Source: JAIVGV01 sp032229975 (GTDB lineage Bacteria > Acidobacteriota > Blastocatellia > Pyrinomonadales > Pyrinomonadaceae). Taken from it: a stretch of DNA of 64,000 bases. Positions 54,301-61,311 of this stretch are shown in pieces. The stretch lies in NCBI GenBank assembly GCA_032229975.1, contig JAVXVG010000015.1, forward strand, positions 1 to 64,000, read 5' to 3'. The stretch's first letter is position 1. The number at the start of each line of letters is the position of its first letter. The notes under the pieces are model-generated. The model saw only the letters and a list, made by a program, of their open reading frames with translations. It was not told the origin of the DNA and ran no database searches. The position numbers and the translations under genes were made by a program.

Positions 54301-54391
54301 CTATGAAGAGGTCAGACATGAGGCGTCCGAAGAGATCCCCACGGCGATTGTTATCCTTTTCAAGGATGCGGATTGATGTGGCTTCTTGCAC
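51389..54391 (-). CDS. PD-(D/E)XK nuclease-NACHT-type STAND ATPase (probable anti-phage defence)
   Basis: This 1000-aa protein has three parts. An amino-terminal Mrr-like restriction-endonuclease fold shows the PD-(D/E)XK pattern (GREIDLS with Asp49, AECKA with Glu64 and Lys66). A NACHT ATPase follows, with Walker A APGGGKST at 311-318 and Walker B LLLVDGLDEI at about 397-406, then winged-helix features. The carboxy-terminal third is helical and repeat-like, as expected for a sensor domain. NACHT proteins with nuclease effectors are known bacterial NLR-like phage defence proteins; here the effector, switch and sensor are in one chain. The start is GTG at 54391 with no clear ribosome binding site. 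It stands alone within the island. Confidence 0.82.
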   Translation of the reverse strand: MQEATSIRILEKDNNRRGDLFGRLMSDLFIALGYEVPRLNIHKSGREIDLSSDHRLEARRAVAECKATGDPIGGGDLNKFVGALDAEHLDETPVTGYFVSLSGFTETAVEQELRRQRTKIITLTGTQVVDEMVRGRILIDKSRATELAGRHCAGRDDLVLDPSVDLLAHERGWVWSVYYTEGKARTHFALIHSDGTPLARAIADEVIASDRYCGGELHALSCLNPAPTADLGTMPDATDALSAYRHYLEQECGYIQLDGLPADSDVGSRRLRLENLFVPLHLDVEVAKNTTERKPVGAVVDENPRMAILAAPGGGKSTLIKRLAVAYINPSRREQIADGLSEKDWLPLFFRCRELRGLARGSFADLVDAIAHREPVRQHAEIFRDHVDRALLAGKVLLLVDGLDEISDPGDRAAFVCTLRAALQAYQGIALIVTSREAGFRHVASHLAPVCIQTKLSSLDESDIQRLTVAWHREVIGDSDKVRSDAEQLAKTITLNDRISRLTTNPLLLTTLLLVKRWVGSLPTRRSVLYGKAVEVLLMTWNTEGHEPIPEEEALPQLCFVASAMMFEGVQKVSRPRLITLLQQARASLPTELGYVKGTVDEFIHRVEDRSSLLMMTGLDVENGRLVEFFEFRHLTFQEFLTARAVVEGWHPGRNETDTIVSVLQSHFEDEQWREVIPLAAVLGGRSSEVLIQQLTRDVTAIHPDQAYRNNTLIALINCLADEAAARPETILAAVRQLIRLGSLLHGINSTPALVRGRYGAEFRKEAGKSFLSPDADLASSGDALLVAVWWQTLANNDPSGYKLAAQQLTEMLDSSVTLSRCEGATGLGWLCSHTRPEPDTDLIVEKDLVGGILVTMLDGTPAELCAALYALSALSNAEVWTTQPNLELDFRIFQLWTNHPNSTIRSLAGRFLSSHPLRLRENNRWFAAIPLEAFEDHFRGYGQMSDPDKCISLIVAWHIHALEDATLRHYIVERLDNGVPTLYEGKLQTLKGMIGGELQ

Positions 54392-54744
54392 GAGTGTTTG
54401 TAACCAAGGCTGTCAAGATAGAGACGTAAGAGTGCGGACGAGGAATCCGTTCCCGAGAGTGGCGGATAATATCACAACAAGTAGTCCTTCGCGTTGAGAG
54501 GTCAGTCGCTCAGCAACAGAGTGGTGGAGGGTGGAATTTTAACTGATGCGCGCGTGGGGCAAATCCTAGAGGCAAAGCAGACAAATGAGTAAGGGCGGCG
54601 AGGCTCGAACACTCGCCGCCCTTCTCACAACTTTCGTCGTGAGGTCGCGCCCGACCCTCCTAAAGATAAGAGGCGGCGAGGGCAATGATAGCGAAAGTAC
54701 AGTGTGATGCAAACTAAAATCAGGATGAGGCAAAGCCGGGATGC
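54392..54744. other. Intergenic region beside the NACHT gene
   Basis: This 353-bp gap holds the terminator at 54591-54623 and presumably the NACHT promoter. No gene is supported. Confidence 0.4.
54591..54623 (-). terminator. Strong hairpin terminator
   Basis: A perfect 12-bp stem (AAGGGCGGCGAG with CTCGCCGCCCTT) around a 9-nt loop is followed on the minus strand by ACTCATTTGTC. It would end the interrupted minus-strand gene at 54745. Confidence 0.75.
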
Positions 54745-55059
54745 TTATTGCGAATCGACGGTCGTGCCGGTACGAGTGTCTAAAGTAACGAAATTTTGAT
54801 GGCGACTCCTGTTCTTAAAGAATTTCTTGACCTCGTGGAGATGAGGAAGATCGTCGGCGAAAGAATTCTCTAAGTTCTTTCTCAGGTCTGATAGATTTGT
54901 ATAAAGGGCTTTGCCAATAGCAGGGAGAGGAAGTTGAGAAGTTTTGTTGGTGGAAGTGACGGCCATTGTGAGCCGGTTCATATCGATCAGAATGTTTCTC
55001 GTCTTATCGGTCAGCCAGATGCCGTCGTTGACGGCCGAAACGATGTCAGCCAGAAAGCT
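54745..55059 (-). pseudogene. Gene fragment cut off by the IS1595 transposon
   Basis: The minus-strand frame continues from inside the transposon end with no start codon of its own. Outside the transposon it reads SFLADIVSAVNDGIWLTDKT and then a Lys/Asn-rich helical region to the stop at 54745 (about 104 codons). It looks like the 3' part of a gene whose 5' end lies elsewhere or was lost. No 5' match was recognised right of the transposon. The family is unknown. Confidence 0.5.
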
Positions 55060-55087
55060 ATGGCAATAATATACTTGACTGACCAAG
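55060..55087. repeat. Left terminal inverted repeat of the IS1595-type transposon
   Basis: The 28-nt sequence starting ATGGCAATAATATACTTGAC and ending TGACCAAG is the exact reverse complement of 58633-58660. Confidence 0.95.
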
Positions 55088-55124
55088 TGGGTGGGATTAA
55101 ATTCGGGGCGGCGTGACAGGCCGA

Positions 55125-55295
55125 TTATCTCTTGGCGACTTTCTGACGCTCCCGCTTGCGCTGATTCTTCGTTCTCTCTTTCGCTTCTTGTTCTTCAACG
55201 GCTGCCTTCGGAACGGAGACAACGGCACGGAACAGCCTGTCGAATCTCTCAAACGGCGTGCCTTCGGGCGCGGGTTGTTCTGGCGCGGGTTTCAT
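55125..55295 (-). CDS. Small basic protein, transposon passenger
   Basis: This 56-aa protein has a conserved-looking segment EGTPFERFDRLFRAVVSVPK and then a strongly basic Lys/Arg tail. Short FERFD..VPK proteins often accompany IS1595-type and similar mobile elements; their role is unknown, perhaps DNA binding. The ATG at 55295 is 20 bp after the methylase stop codon. An in-frame extension to 55334 would overlap the methylase. Confidence 0.65.
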   Translation of the reverse strand: MKPAPEQPAPEGTPFERFDRLFRAVVSVPKAAVEEQEAKERTKNQRKRERQKVAKR

Positions 55296-55315
55296 AGAAT
55301 TAATGATAGCTCGTT

Positions 55316-56203
55316 TCAGTGACGAAGGCGACATTTGAACGGAAGCGGGCGCATCGTTGGCGTGAGAAGTTGCGGCAGCTTCGGCACGGTTAGATCGTCT
55401 GACAGGAACATCGCCTCTACGCCCCTGTATCTGGCCTGTGCGGTGTATTCGAGTTGATAGACGATCCGGCGATGCGGCTCGTAAATCTTCTCCCGCACGG
55501 CGGCGTAGTCATACGTGACGACCCACGGCTGTTTAAGGCGAGACACGCGCCGCCCAAGTGTCCGATGATCTTCTAACTCGTAGTCGTTCAGATAAAGGTC
55601 TTGCCCGTTGTCTATGTACGGCGGATCATAAAATGTGAACGAGTTGGTGAGCGTCGGAATGATCGTTCTGGTGAACTCTAACGCATCCAAGTTATAAAGC
55701 CTGATCCGATTCCGATATCGTGCGATCTTTCGGATGCGCCGGATCAGTTCCACCTTACCGAACCTAGCATCAAGCCTCCATTCTCCATCCTGATTCCGAC
55801 CGCCTATCACGCCCCCGCCGATGATGCCGGATCGGTTTGTTCGATTTAGGAAGAAAGCCGCGAAGCCTAGATCGGCAAGATCAGCCGTAGCCCTTGCGTC
55901 ATAGACTGCCCGTTGACGATGCCACTCTTCCATCGTCACTTCGACGTTCTCTATTTTTCGGCATAGCGTTTCGGCATCGTGCAATACACAGTGCCAGAAG
56001 GCATAGACGGCGCGGCTGAGATCGTTGATGTGAATGACTGAGGCGTATTCCTCAAAGAGGAGTGCGAGCGCGATGGAAGCCCCGCCCGCATACGGTTCGG
56101 CATACTCGACATCAACCAAGCCATTAGCCTCCAAGAGGCGCATGACGACGGGCGCGAGCCGCTTCTTGCCACCGGGGTATCGTAGTGGGGTGTAGATAGG
56201 CAC
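55316..56203 (-). CDS. Dam-like D12-class adenine-N6 DNA methyltransferase
   Basis: This 295-aa methyltransferase has the D12-class motifs: PGGKKRLAP near the start (about residues 10-18), the AdoMet-binding AEPYAGG (35-41) and the catalytic DPPY (193-196). The final region, PWVVTYDYAAVREKI, is typical of Dam-like enzymes. It likely methylates adenine in a short DNA site. No cognate endonuclease lies in the element, so it is an orphan methylase; it could protect the transposon or modulate transposition timing, as Dam does for IS10. GTG is the start at 56203. Confidence 0.9.
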   Translation of the reverse strand: MPIYTPLRYPGGKKRLAPVVMRLLEANGLVDVEYAEPYAGGASIALALLFEEYASVIHINDLSRAVYAFWHCVLHDAETLCRKIENVEVTMEEWHRQRAVYDARATADLADLGFAAFFLNRTNRSGIIGGGVIGGRNQDGEWRLDARFGKVELIRRIRKIARYRNRIRLYNLDALEFTRTIIPTLTNSFTFYDPPYIDNGQDLYLNDYELEDHRTLGRRVSRLKQPWVVTYDYAAVREKIYEPHRRIVYQLEYTAQARYRGVEAMFLSDDLTVPKLPQLLTPTMRPLPFKCRLRH

Positions 56204-56257
56204 GGCAGTAGTCTACAACTTTTTTCCTTCGCTGGCCATAGCTGGCTTACAACCGGA

Positions 56258-57571
56258 TCAGGGTGTCCAGATGGCGATAAAGAACGGCTGCAAGCTATCC
56301 CAATACGCCCGCAGATCAATGGGAGCGGGGAAGCCGAGCGGGTTATGAACGTATTGATTCATCTGCGTTATTGACGGGGCGAGGAATGAGTCTTTAGCAG
56401 CCGCGCGGTGGACGGGGATAGCTTGCTGTTTAGTTAGTTTCTGGCGACTCTCCAAGTCGGTGGCCACAGCCACTAACTTTTTCATGAGTGACTTGTCAAC
56501 GGTGGTCGTGAGTTTCATGCGCGTAATGTAGTCGTCGGCAGTAAGCTCGATGAACACACGAAACAGCACGCTAACGGCGTTCGTGTAATCGTTCAAGTTT
56601 AGCCTTCTCAGTTCGCTTTCGATCTGCCGATGTCTTAGCTCCGTGACGTTCAGCGTACAGTCGCCGGGGATCAGTTGCTCGCGCTGCCTTAGCGGCTTTG
56701 GAGGGGGCGCGGGCTTAGGCTTAGGCTGTGCCCCCTTCTTGGCGGAAGTGGCACGGCCACTTTTGACCGTCGGCGTGGCAACGATATCAGCGGGCAGAGC
56801 GTTCGCGTACTTAACGCGATCAGCTTTATGGTAAATCTCCTTCGTCTTGGTTTTGCCCGAAACGAGTCTGTCAACGACGTATATCAATGCCTTGGCCACC
56901 TGCGCATCGCTCGCAAGTCGCACCAATTTCTTGTCTTGTACGTCAACGCCAAGTTTCTCGCGCACTTCGGGCGTACTGAGTAACCGCTTGAGGCTCGCCG
57001 TCGGCACTTCCCGCCGCCTCTCTGGCGTTAGCACGTTATGGTCTTCAAGGAAGTCTAGTGCCTGTGTGTGGACTTCCAGATCGCCCGCGCGTGCCTTGAA
57101 GCGCGTTGATTCATCCGCGCCCCACCGCACAATGCCCGCGCCCTCACGCTCGCCCGTGTGGCGCAGTTCGATCATGTGCCGTGCCTCTTCGCGGTCTTTC
57201 ACTACGAGGCAGTTGATCGCCTCAATAGGGTTTTGCTGATACTCCGCGCTCAGCTTCCGCAACGCGGTCAAGAGGGTGGACGTAAACGCTCCGACCATCA
57301 GATCAGGATTCTCTAAGGCTTGCAACGCCACGAATCGCCGATTTCCTTCAAGCACGACAAAGCGGCGCGCGTCGAACGGCATAACGATTGGCAAGTCGGC
57401 CAAGTTCAAGCCGTGCCTGACAATGTCCTCCGCCAGCACCAAGAGTTTTCTTTGTTGGTGTCGCGCAAACTCGCGCTGCGCTTCGCGCTGCCCGACGTTA
57501 GGTTGCGGTAAGCGCGGGTTTTCCACATCGATCAAGAGATCGGATACAGATATTTCTAGGGTATGCGCCAC
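56258..57571 (-). CDS. ParB-like domain protein, transposon passenger
   Basis: This 437-aa protein starts with a ParB/Srx-type domain: ISVSDLLIDVENPRLP, then QRKLLVLAEDIVRHGLN and the VLEGNRRFVALQAL box that matches the GERRxxA-type motif. The middle part has a helical region and a Lys/Ala/Pro-rich linker; the end carries a helical domain (RRLNLNDYTNAVSVLFRVFI). ParB-type nuclease/CTPase domains occur in partition, DNA-modification and phage-defence proteins. The start is GTG at 57571 with GGAG upstream. It is transcribed with the methylase, 54 bp upstream. Confidence 0.8.
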   Translation of the reverse strand: MAHTLEISVSDLLIDVENPRLPQPNVGQREAQREFARHQQRKLLVLAEDIVRHGLNLADLPIVMPFDARRFVVLEGNRRFVALQALENPDLMVGAFTSTLLTALRKLSAEYQQNPIEAINCLVVKDREEARHMIELRHTGEREGAGIVRWGADESTRFKARAGDLEVHTQALDFLEDHNVLTPERRREVPTASLKRLLSTPEVREKLGVDVQDKKLVRLASDAQVAKALIYVVDRLVSGKTKTKEIYHKADRVKYANALPADIVATPTVKSGRATSAKKGAQPKPKPAPPPKPLRQREQLIPGDCTLNVTELRHRQIESELRRLNLNDYTNAVSVLFRVFIELTADDYITRMKLTTTVDKSLMKKLVAVATDLESRQKLTKQQAIPVHRAAAKDSFLAPSITQMNQYVHNPLGFPAPIDLRAYWDSLQPFFIAIWTP

Positions 57572-57662
57572 GCGGGTTACTCTCCTTCGTGAGTATCGTG
57601 AGAACCGGAAGAACGCCCGCTTGTTCGTTTGCCCCTGCCTTGCCGCTTGTGCGGCGAGGCTT

Positions 57663-58610
57663 TCAGGGCTGAATGGGTTCCAAGACTTCTTTGCCTGTCA
57701 GTTCGGAGTAAGTGAGACGACGGCCTATGACGTTGTTGGCGACGATGAAGAATCTTTCGCCGTCCGTGAGCTTGCGATTATTGAACCGAAAAGATTGCTC
57801 GTCAAGGTAGCGGAACAGGTGAAACGGCTCGACGCTAACGTATGTGCCTTTAAGCCCGCGCTTCAAGAGACTCCAAAAGTTCTCTATGCCGTTGGTGTGA
57901 ATGTTACCTTCGACGTACTTTTCAGCGTGGTTGATAACCTGATGGGCGAAGTCACTGTGCAGACCTTCGTAAGCGGTGAAGGCATCCGAGAACAGGATTG
58001 CGCCACGCTCGACGTGCGCGTTGACGAAGCCCTGCAAAGTCTCTGCGTCCCTGTCAGCCACGACGCTGGTGCGGACTTCGCCGTCTCTTGCGAGCGTGCC
58101 CACGACGATGGTTTTACCGCTCGCGCCGCGACCCGTAATCTTCGCCTTGCGTTTGTCGGCGTGCATGTTCCGCGCCTTGCCGCCGATGAACGTCTCGTCA
58201 ACTTCAACTTCGCCGCCTAGCTTCTCGAACGAGCCGACGCGCATCGCAAGCCTGATTCTCTGAAGCATGTGCCACGCCGATTTTTGAGTGATGCCTAAGT
58301 CGCGGGCTACTTCGTATGAGCTAATGCCGTTCTTACAGTTGGCAATGAGCCACATGGCCATCATCCACTTGTCTAATCCAAGCGGCGAGTCCTCAAAGAT
58401 TGTTCCGACCTTTAGTGAGAACTTAGCGCGCGGGTGTTTCGCGTAGCACTTCCACAAGCGGGCGTTCGCAAGGTAGGTTACTTTCTCGGAGCCGCACGAC
58501 GGGCAGCGCACTTTGCCGTCCGACCACCGCGCGGCTATCATGTAGTTCTGGCAGTTGTCTAAATCGCTAAAGAACTTGACGGCTTGTTGAAGTGTTTTCG
58601 GCGTTTGCAT
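57663..58610 (-). CDS. IS1595-family (ISXO2-like) transposase
   Basis: This 315-aa transposase has an amino-terminal zinc ribbon (VRCPSCGSEKV, KCY) and a DDE-type core: EVDET (Asp138), SDAFTAY (Asp209) and HTNGIENFWSLLKRG with Asn240 and Glu243. The order fits the IS1595 family, ISXO2-like domain. It is full length, so the element may still be mobile. The start at 58610 is 22 bp inside the right terminal repeat. Confidence 0.95.
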   Translation of the reverse strand: MQTPKTLQQAVKFFSDLDNCQNYMIAARWSDGKVRCPSCGSEKVTYLANARLWKCYAKHPRAKFSLKVGTIFEDSPLGLDKWMMAMWLIANCKNGISSYEVARDLGITQKSAWHMLQRIRLAMRVGSFEKLGGEVEVDETFIGGKARNMHADKRKAKITGRGASGKTIVVGTLARDGEVRTSVVADRDAETLQGFVNAHVERGAILFSDAFTAYEGLHSDFAHQVINHAEKYVEGNIHTNGIENFWSLLKRGLKGTYVSVEPFHLFRYLDEQSFRFNNRKLTDGERFFIVANNVIGRRLTYSELTGKEVLEPIQP

Positions 58611-58632
58611 GTTGTGAAGATAACATGAAACG

Positions 58633-58660
58633 CTTGGTCAGTCAAGTATATTATTGCCAT
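58633..58660. repeat. Right terminal inverted repeat of the IS1595-type transposon
   Basis: The 28-nt sequence starting CTTGGTCAGTCAAGTATATT and ending ATTGCCAT is the exact reverse complement of 55060-55087. Confidence 0.95.
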
Positions 58661-58760
58661 TTTTATAGTTCTGCGCGGCCCCGCAACCGTCATTGACTTT
58701 TTTACGAGAATACACCACACGGCCGTATAAGCACCTGTCGGACAATTACTGAATGGTTTC

Positions 58761-58816
58761 ACTAGTGGAGTGTTTAGTAAAAAATGTGAAGACATTCAGT
58801 AACATATCTGAAGATT
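58761..58816. repeat. AT-rich repeat copies outside the transposon
   Basis: ACTAGT is at 58761. The reverse complement of 58770-58796 (AATGTCTTCACATTTTTTAC and onward) matches 48883-48909 at 23 of 27 positions. A second related unit follows at about 58797-58816 (CTTCAGATATGTTACTGAAT on the minus strand). This ties the right flank of the transposon to the island's replication-type region. Confidence 0.75.
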
Positions 58817-58887
58817 TACACCTCTTTCGTTGGGATGGGTGTTTTGGCGAACTCCATCTTACGAAATCCGGCTCTCTCTTCACATTC

Positions 58888-59209
58888 TTATCCCGTACTC
58901 ACGTTAATAGAAGCGGTGCCACAAGCAAACAGTTCGCCGAGCGTTTCCACGGTCAGGCGCAACCAATCGGCGATGGCGTGCAGCCTGCGGTGGAAGCGCG
59001 AGATGCTCAGACGCTCTGACAAGTAGCCGAGTTGAGTGAGTACCCACAAGGCTCTCTCATGGTTATTGTGGAAATACTTGGCGGCGGCCACAGCCACAGT
59101 CAAGACTTCCGCATCCGTGACTTTCGCTAACCTATGGCTGCGGTGGTGCAAAGAGCGCAATCACGTCGTCAATGATGACGTAGCTCGTTATAATCAACTC
59201 GTCGTTCAT
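58888..59209 (-). pseudogene. Truncated, frameshifted IS982-type transposase
   Basis: The minus-strand frame encodes KVTDAEVLTVAVAAAKYFHN and then LSERLSISRFHRRLHAIADW, which match the amino-terminal part of IS982-type transposases. The real start is probably at 59209 (MNDELIITSYVIIDDVIALF), which reaches a stop near 59135 and joins the longer frame only through a frameshift near 59150. The catalytic part (about 200 residues) is missing after 58888. It is a dead IS remnant at the island's right edge. Confidence 0.75.
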
Positions 59210-59443
59210 GCGTGTCTCCGGTTCGAGTGAGAGGTTTGGTCACCATCATTCTCAAACCGGAGTCGCATGAACGGCAACTAGCAATCAAGATAAATTCTGA
59301 ATCACCACCCTTCACATAAGGAGTCGGTGACGCTACATTGACACTGCGCTAATAAAGATTATAATTTTTTCGATTCCCTATTTGGCCGGAGTTACCTCAA
59401 TGCGAACCTTGCTACTTAACCTCAGATCTCACACATTGACCTC

Positions 59444-60181
59444 ATGCTTTATCCCCACATAACCAAAGACGAAACCAATCCTAACCTTATTAAGGTGAAG
59501 AACCGACTCTTGTCCGCGCTCCCACGTGACGAGTTTGAGCGACTATTGCCTCACATGGAGGTCGTCCATAAGAGCCAAGGCAAAATCATTTACGAGCCAG
59601 GGGCCACGATGGATAATCTTTACTTCCCCAACAATGGCATGATTTCGCTGCTCTCGATGAACGAAGATGGAACGACCATCGAGGTCGCAATGGTGGGCAA
59701 CGAGGGTGTCGTCGGCCTCACTTACATTCTTCAACTAAAAACGACGCTCTACGGGGCAATGATTCAACTCCCGTCCGACCTGATCAAAATTAAAGGGGAA
59801 GTTGCCGCAGCAGAGTTCAAGCGTGGCGGCGTGTTCAACAGCCTCCTACTACGGTACACGCACCTACTGCTAACGCAGATCTCGCAGTCGGTCGTATGCA
59901 ATCGCTTCCATCCTATTGAGAAGCGCCTCTGTCGATGGCTCCTCACCGCGTCCTATGGCCTCAAGCTCAACACACTCCACCTCACGCAAGAGATCATCGG
60001 ACACATGCTCGGCGTCCCACGCACGGGCGTCACAATGGCGGCCGTGTCACTGCAAAGGGCCGGTCTTATCCGCTATAGTCGCGGCAAAATTGAGTTCGTC
60101 AACCGCGAGGCGATGGAGGCCGCTTCCTGCGAGTGTCACCAAATAATCAAAGAAGAATTGGAGCGATTCCTCGACATTTAA
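59444..60181 (+). CDS. Crp/Fnr family transcription regulator
   Basis: This 245-aa protein has an amino-terminal cyclic-nucleotide-binding-like beta-roll (GKIIYEPGATMDNLYFPNNG, IEVAMVGNEGVVGL) and a carboxy-terminal winged helix (LHLTQEIIGHMLGVPRTGVT and QRAGLIRYSRGKIEFV). The absence of clustered Cys residues argues against an Fnr-type iron-sulfur sensor. The effector is unknown. A strong hairpin follows 16 bp after the stop. Confidence 0.88.
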   Translation: MLYPHITKDETNPNLIKVKNRLLSALPRDEFERLLPHMEVVHKSQGKIIYEPGATMDNLYFPNNGMISLLSMNEDGTTIEVAMVGNEGVVGLTYILQLKTTLYGAMIQLPSDLIKIKGEVAAAEFKRGGVFNSLLLRYTHLLLTQISQSVVCNRFHPIEKRLCRWLLTASYGLKLNTLHLTQEIIGHMLGVPRTGVTMAAVSLQRAGLIRYSRGKIEFVNREAMEAASCECHQIIKEELERFLDI

Positions 60182-60196
60182 ACGCCGCACCGGACT

Positions 60197-60248
60197 CTGT
60201 CTTAGATCGGACTCTGTCTGGTCTAAGACAGAGTCCGATCTAAGACAG
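60197..60248. terminator. Perfect 23-bp hairpin after the Crp/Fnr gene
   Basis: A 23-bp perfect inverted repeat (60197-60219 and 60226-60248) with a 6-nt loop follows the regulator gene. The left arm holds CTGTCTTAGATCGGACTCTG and the 12-nt CGGACTCTGTCT occurs as a direct repeat at 60191 and 60208. It is either a very strong terminator or a regulatory site. It has no T-run. Confidence 0.75.
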
Positions 60249-60783
60249 ACAAGGCCGCTGCCGTTCGTGTATATATCTCTCATCGTCGTTGGACGGAATG
60301 TGCGGACGGTGTCCTGCAAAGGTCAGTAATTGATTTATCTCGACCTCTTCTGATGTGCCGGTGCCTCTTGGTAAGTAAAGAGCCTGCGCGTGATGACACC
60401 ATCTCAACGGGCCGGGTTTATCGAAGTAAGAAGAAAGTCTCTAACGCTTCTTCTAAAGAAGGGTCAGAGTTGAATCGTTAGTAATGCTGGTGCGGCATTT
60501 TACCTCAAATATGTGTCACCTCCCCATGCCTCATATTGAACCGTAAAGGCAAGACAATCACAAAACACTCAACACTTAATATGCACTGACATTCGAGGCG
60601 CGCAATCTCTGACGGTCTCTCCCATTTAAGTTCACCGGATCAATATGGGAGTCTGGCCCGCATGCGTGCCTGTGGCATAGGTGTGACTCGTTTATAGTAG
60701 TGATTAAGTACCTGACTCTTTTGAGCCGTTGAAGCATTACTCTCTGGAGGTCGACTGTCTGGAAGCGGATTACAGGGGGACTT
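60249..60783. other. Long leader region of the NusG-like gene, no gene seen
   Basis: This 535-bp region between the hairpin and the NusG-like gene has no supported coding region. It holds TTGAACCGTAAAGG at 60536 and a hairpin-forming TCCCATTT-ATATGGGA near 60627. Long untranslated leaders are common before UpxY/RfaH-type operons. Confidence 0.4.
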
Positions 60784-61311
60784 GTGAACATCGCTCATAT
60801 AGAAGAAGACTCGTCTTGGTACGCTATTCACACCAACCCGAAGCAGGAAGAGCGAGCGCACAGCAACCTTGCAGCCTGGGGAGTGCGCACCTTCAACCCG
60901 CGACTCAGAGATGCACGCCGGAATCAGTTCACGGGTGCTGTGTCCTACTTCAGCAAGCCTATGTTCCCGCGTTACATCTTCGCAAAGTTCAACGTGGTGA
61001 ATCTGCTTCATAAAATTTGTCACACAAGGGGGGTCCATAGCGTCGTCTGCTTTGGCGGGGCCCCCGTATCAATTGAGGATGAAATCATCACGCTGTTGCA
61101 GGCGCGTGTAGGCGAAGACGGTTACCTGAAGCTTGGCGAAGAACTGAAGTGTGGCGATAAGGTCGTCATCACCGACGGGCCCCTCAAGGACTTCGCAGGA
61201 GTTTTCGAGCGCGACATGGAAGACAGCGAGCGTGTGATGGTGCTGCTAACTACCATCAGCTATCAGGGCCGCCTGTGCGTCGAAAGGGGCTTGGTTAGGA
61301 AAGTGGGCTGA
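60784..61311 (+). CDS. NusG paralogue, UpxY/RfaH-type transcription antiterminator
   Basis: This 175-aa protein has a NusG amino-terminal domain (SSWYAIHTNPKQEERAHSNL) with the PMFPRYIFAKF strand, and a KOW domain (CGDKVVITDGPLKDFAGVFE). Specialised NusG proteins of the UpxY/RfaH class bind paused RNA polymerase and keep it transcribing long surface-polysaccharide or other exported-product operons. Its position before an exported or membrane gene fits such use. The GTG at 60784 has AGGGGGA upstream. The polysaccharide genes, if any, lie beyond the window. Confidence 0.88.
   Translation: MNIAHIEEDSSWYAIHTNPKQEERAHSNLAAWGVRTFNPRLRDARRNQFTGAVSYFSKPMFPRYIFAKFNVVNLLHKICHTRGVHSVVCFGGAPVSIEDEIITLLQARVGEDGYLKLGEELKCGDKVVITDGPLKDFAGVFERDMEDSERVMVLLTTISYQGRLCVERGLVRKVG

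Larger units (their letters stand above)
55060..58660. mobile_element. IS1595-family transposon with passenger genes
   Basis: A perfect 28-bp inverted repeat (55060-55087 and 58633-58660) bounds 3601 bp that hold an ISXO2-type transposase and three same-strand passengers: a Dam-like adenine methylase, a ParB-domain protein and a small basic protein. IS1595-family elements with passenger genes are known. No 8-bp target duplication is evident next to the outer ends (55052-55059 AGAAAGCT versus 58661-58668 TTTTATAG), so the flanks may have been rearranged or the true tip may be offset. Confidence 0.85.
45690..58820. mobile_element. Accessory island with plasmid-like partition genes, integrase, defence gene and transposon
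   Basis: Base composition falls visibly after the kinase gene and the gene set changes to ParA, ParB-like paralogues, iteron arrays, a tyrosine recombinase, a NACHT protein and transposases. AT-rich repeats upstream of the 194-aa gene at 48.8 kb recur at 58.77 kb, beyond the transposon, which suggests the island reaches at least there. The boundaries are approximate: no tRNA, no conjugation genes and no convincing att duplication are seen. It may be an integrated plasmid, a phage-like plasmid or an immobilised relic. Confidence 0.6.

Noticed and set aside
54601..54700. Possible tRNA-like fold near 54.6 kb
   Set aside because: The strong stem is a simple terminator hairpin; no cloverleaf arms or conserved T-loop were found.
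55316..57571. A restriction-modification system formed by the methylase and ParB-domain gene
   Set aside because: The ParB-type domain is not a recognised restriction endonuclease and the genes lie between transposon ends; they are better described as passengers.
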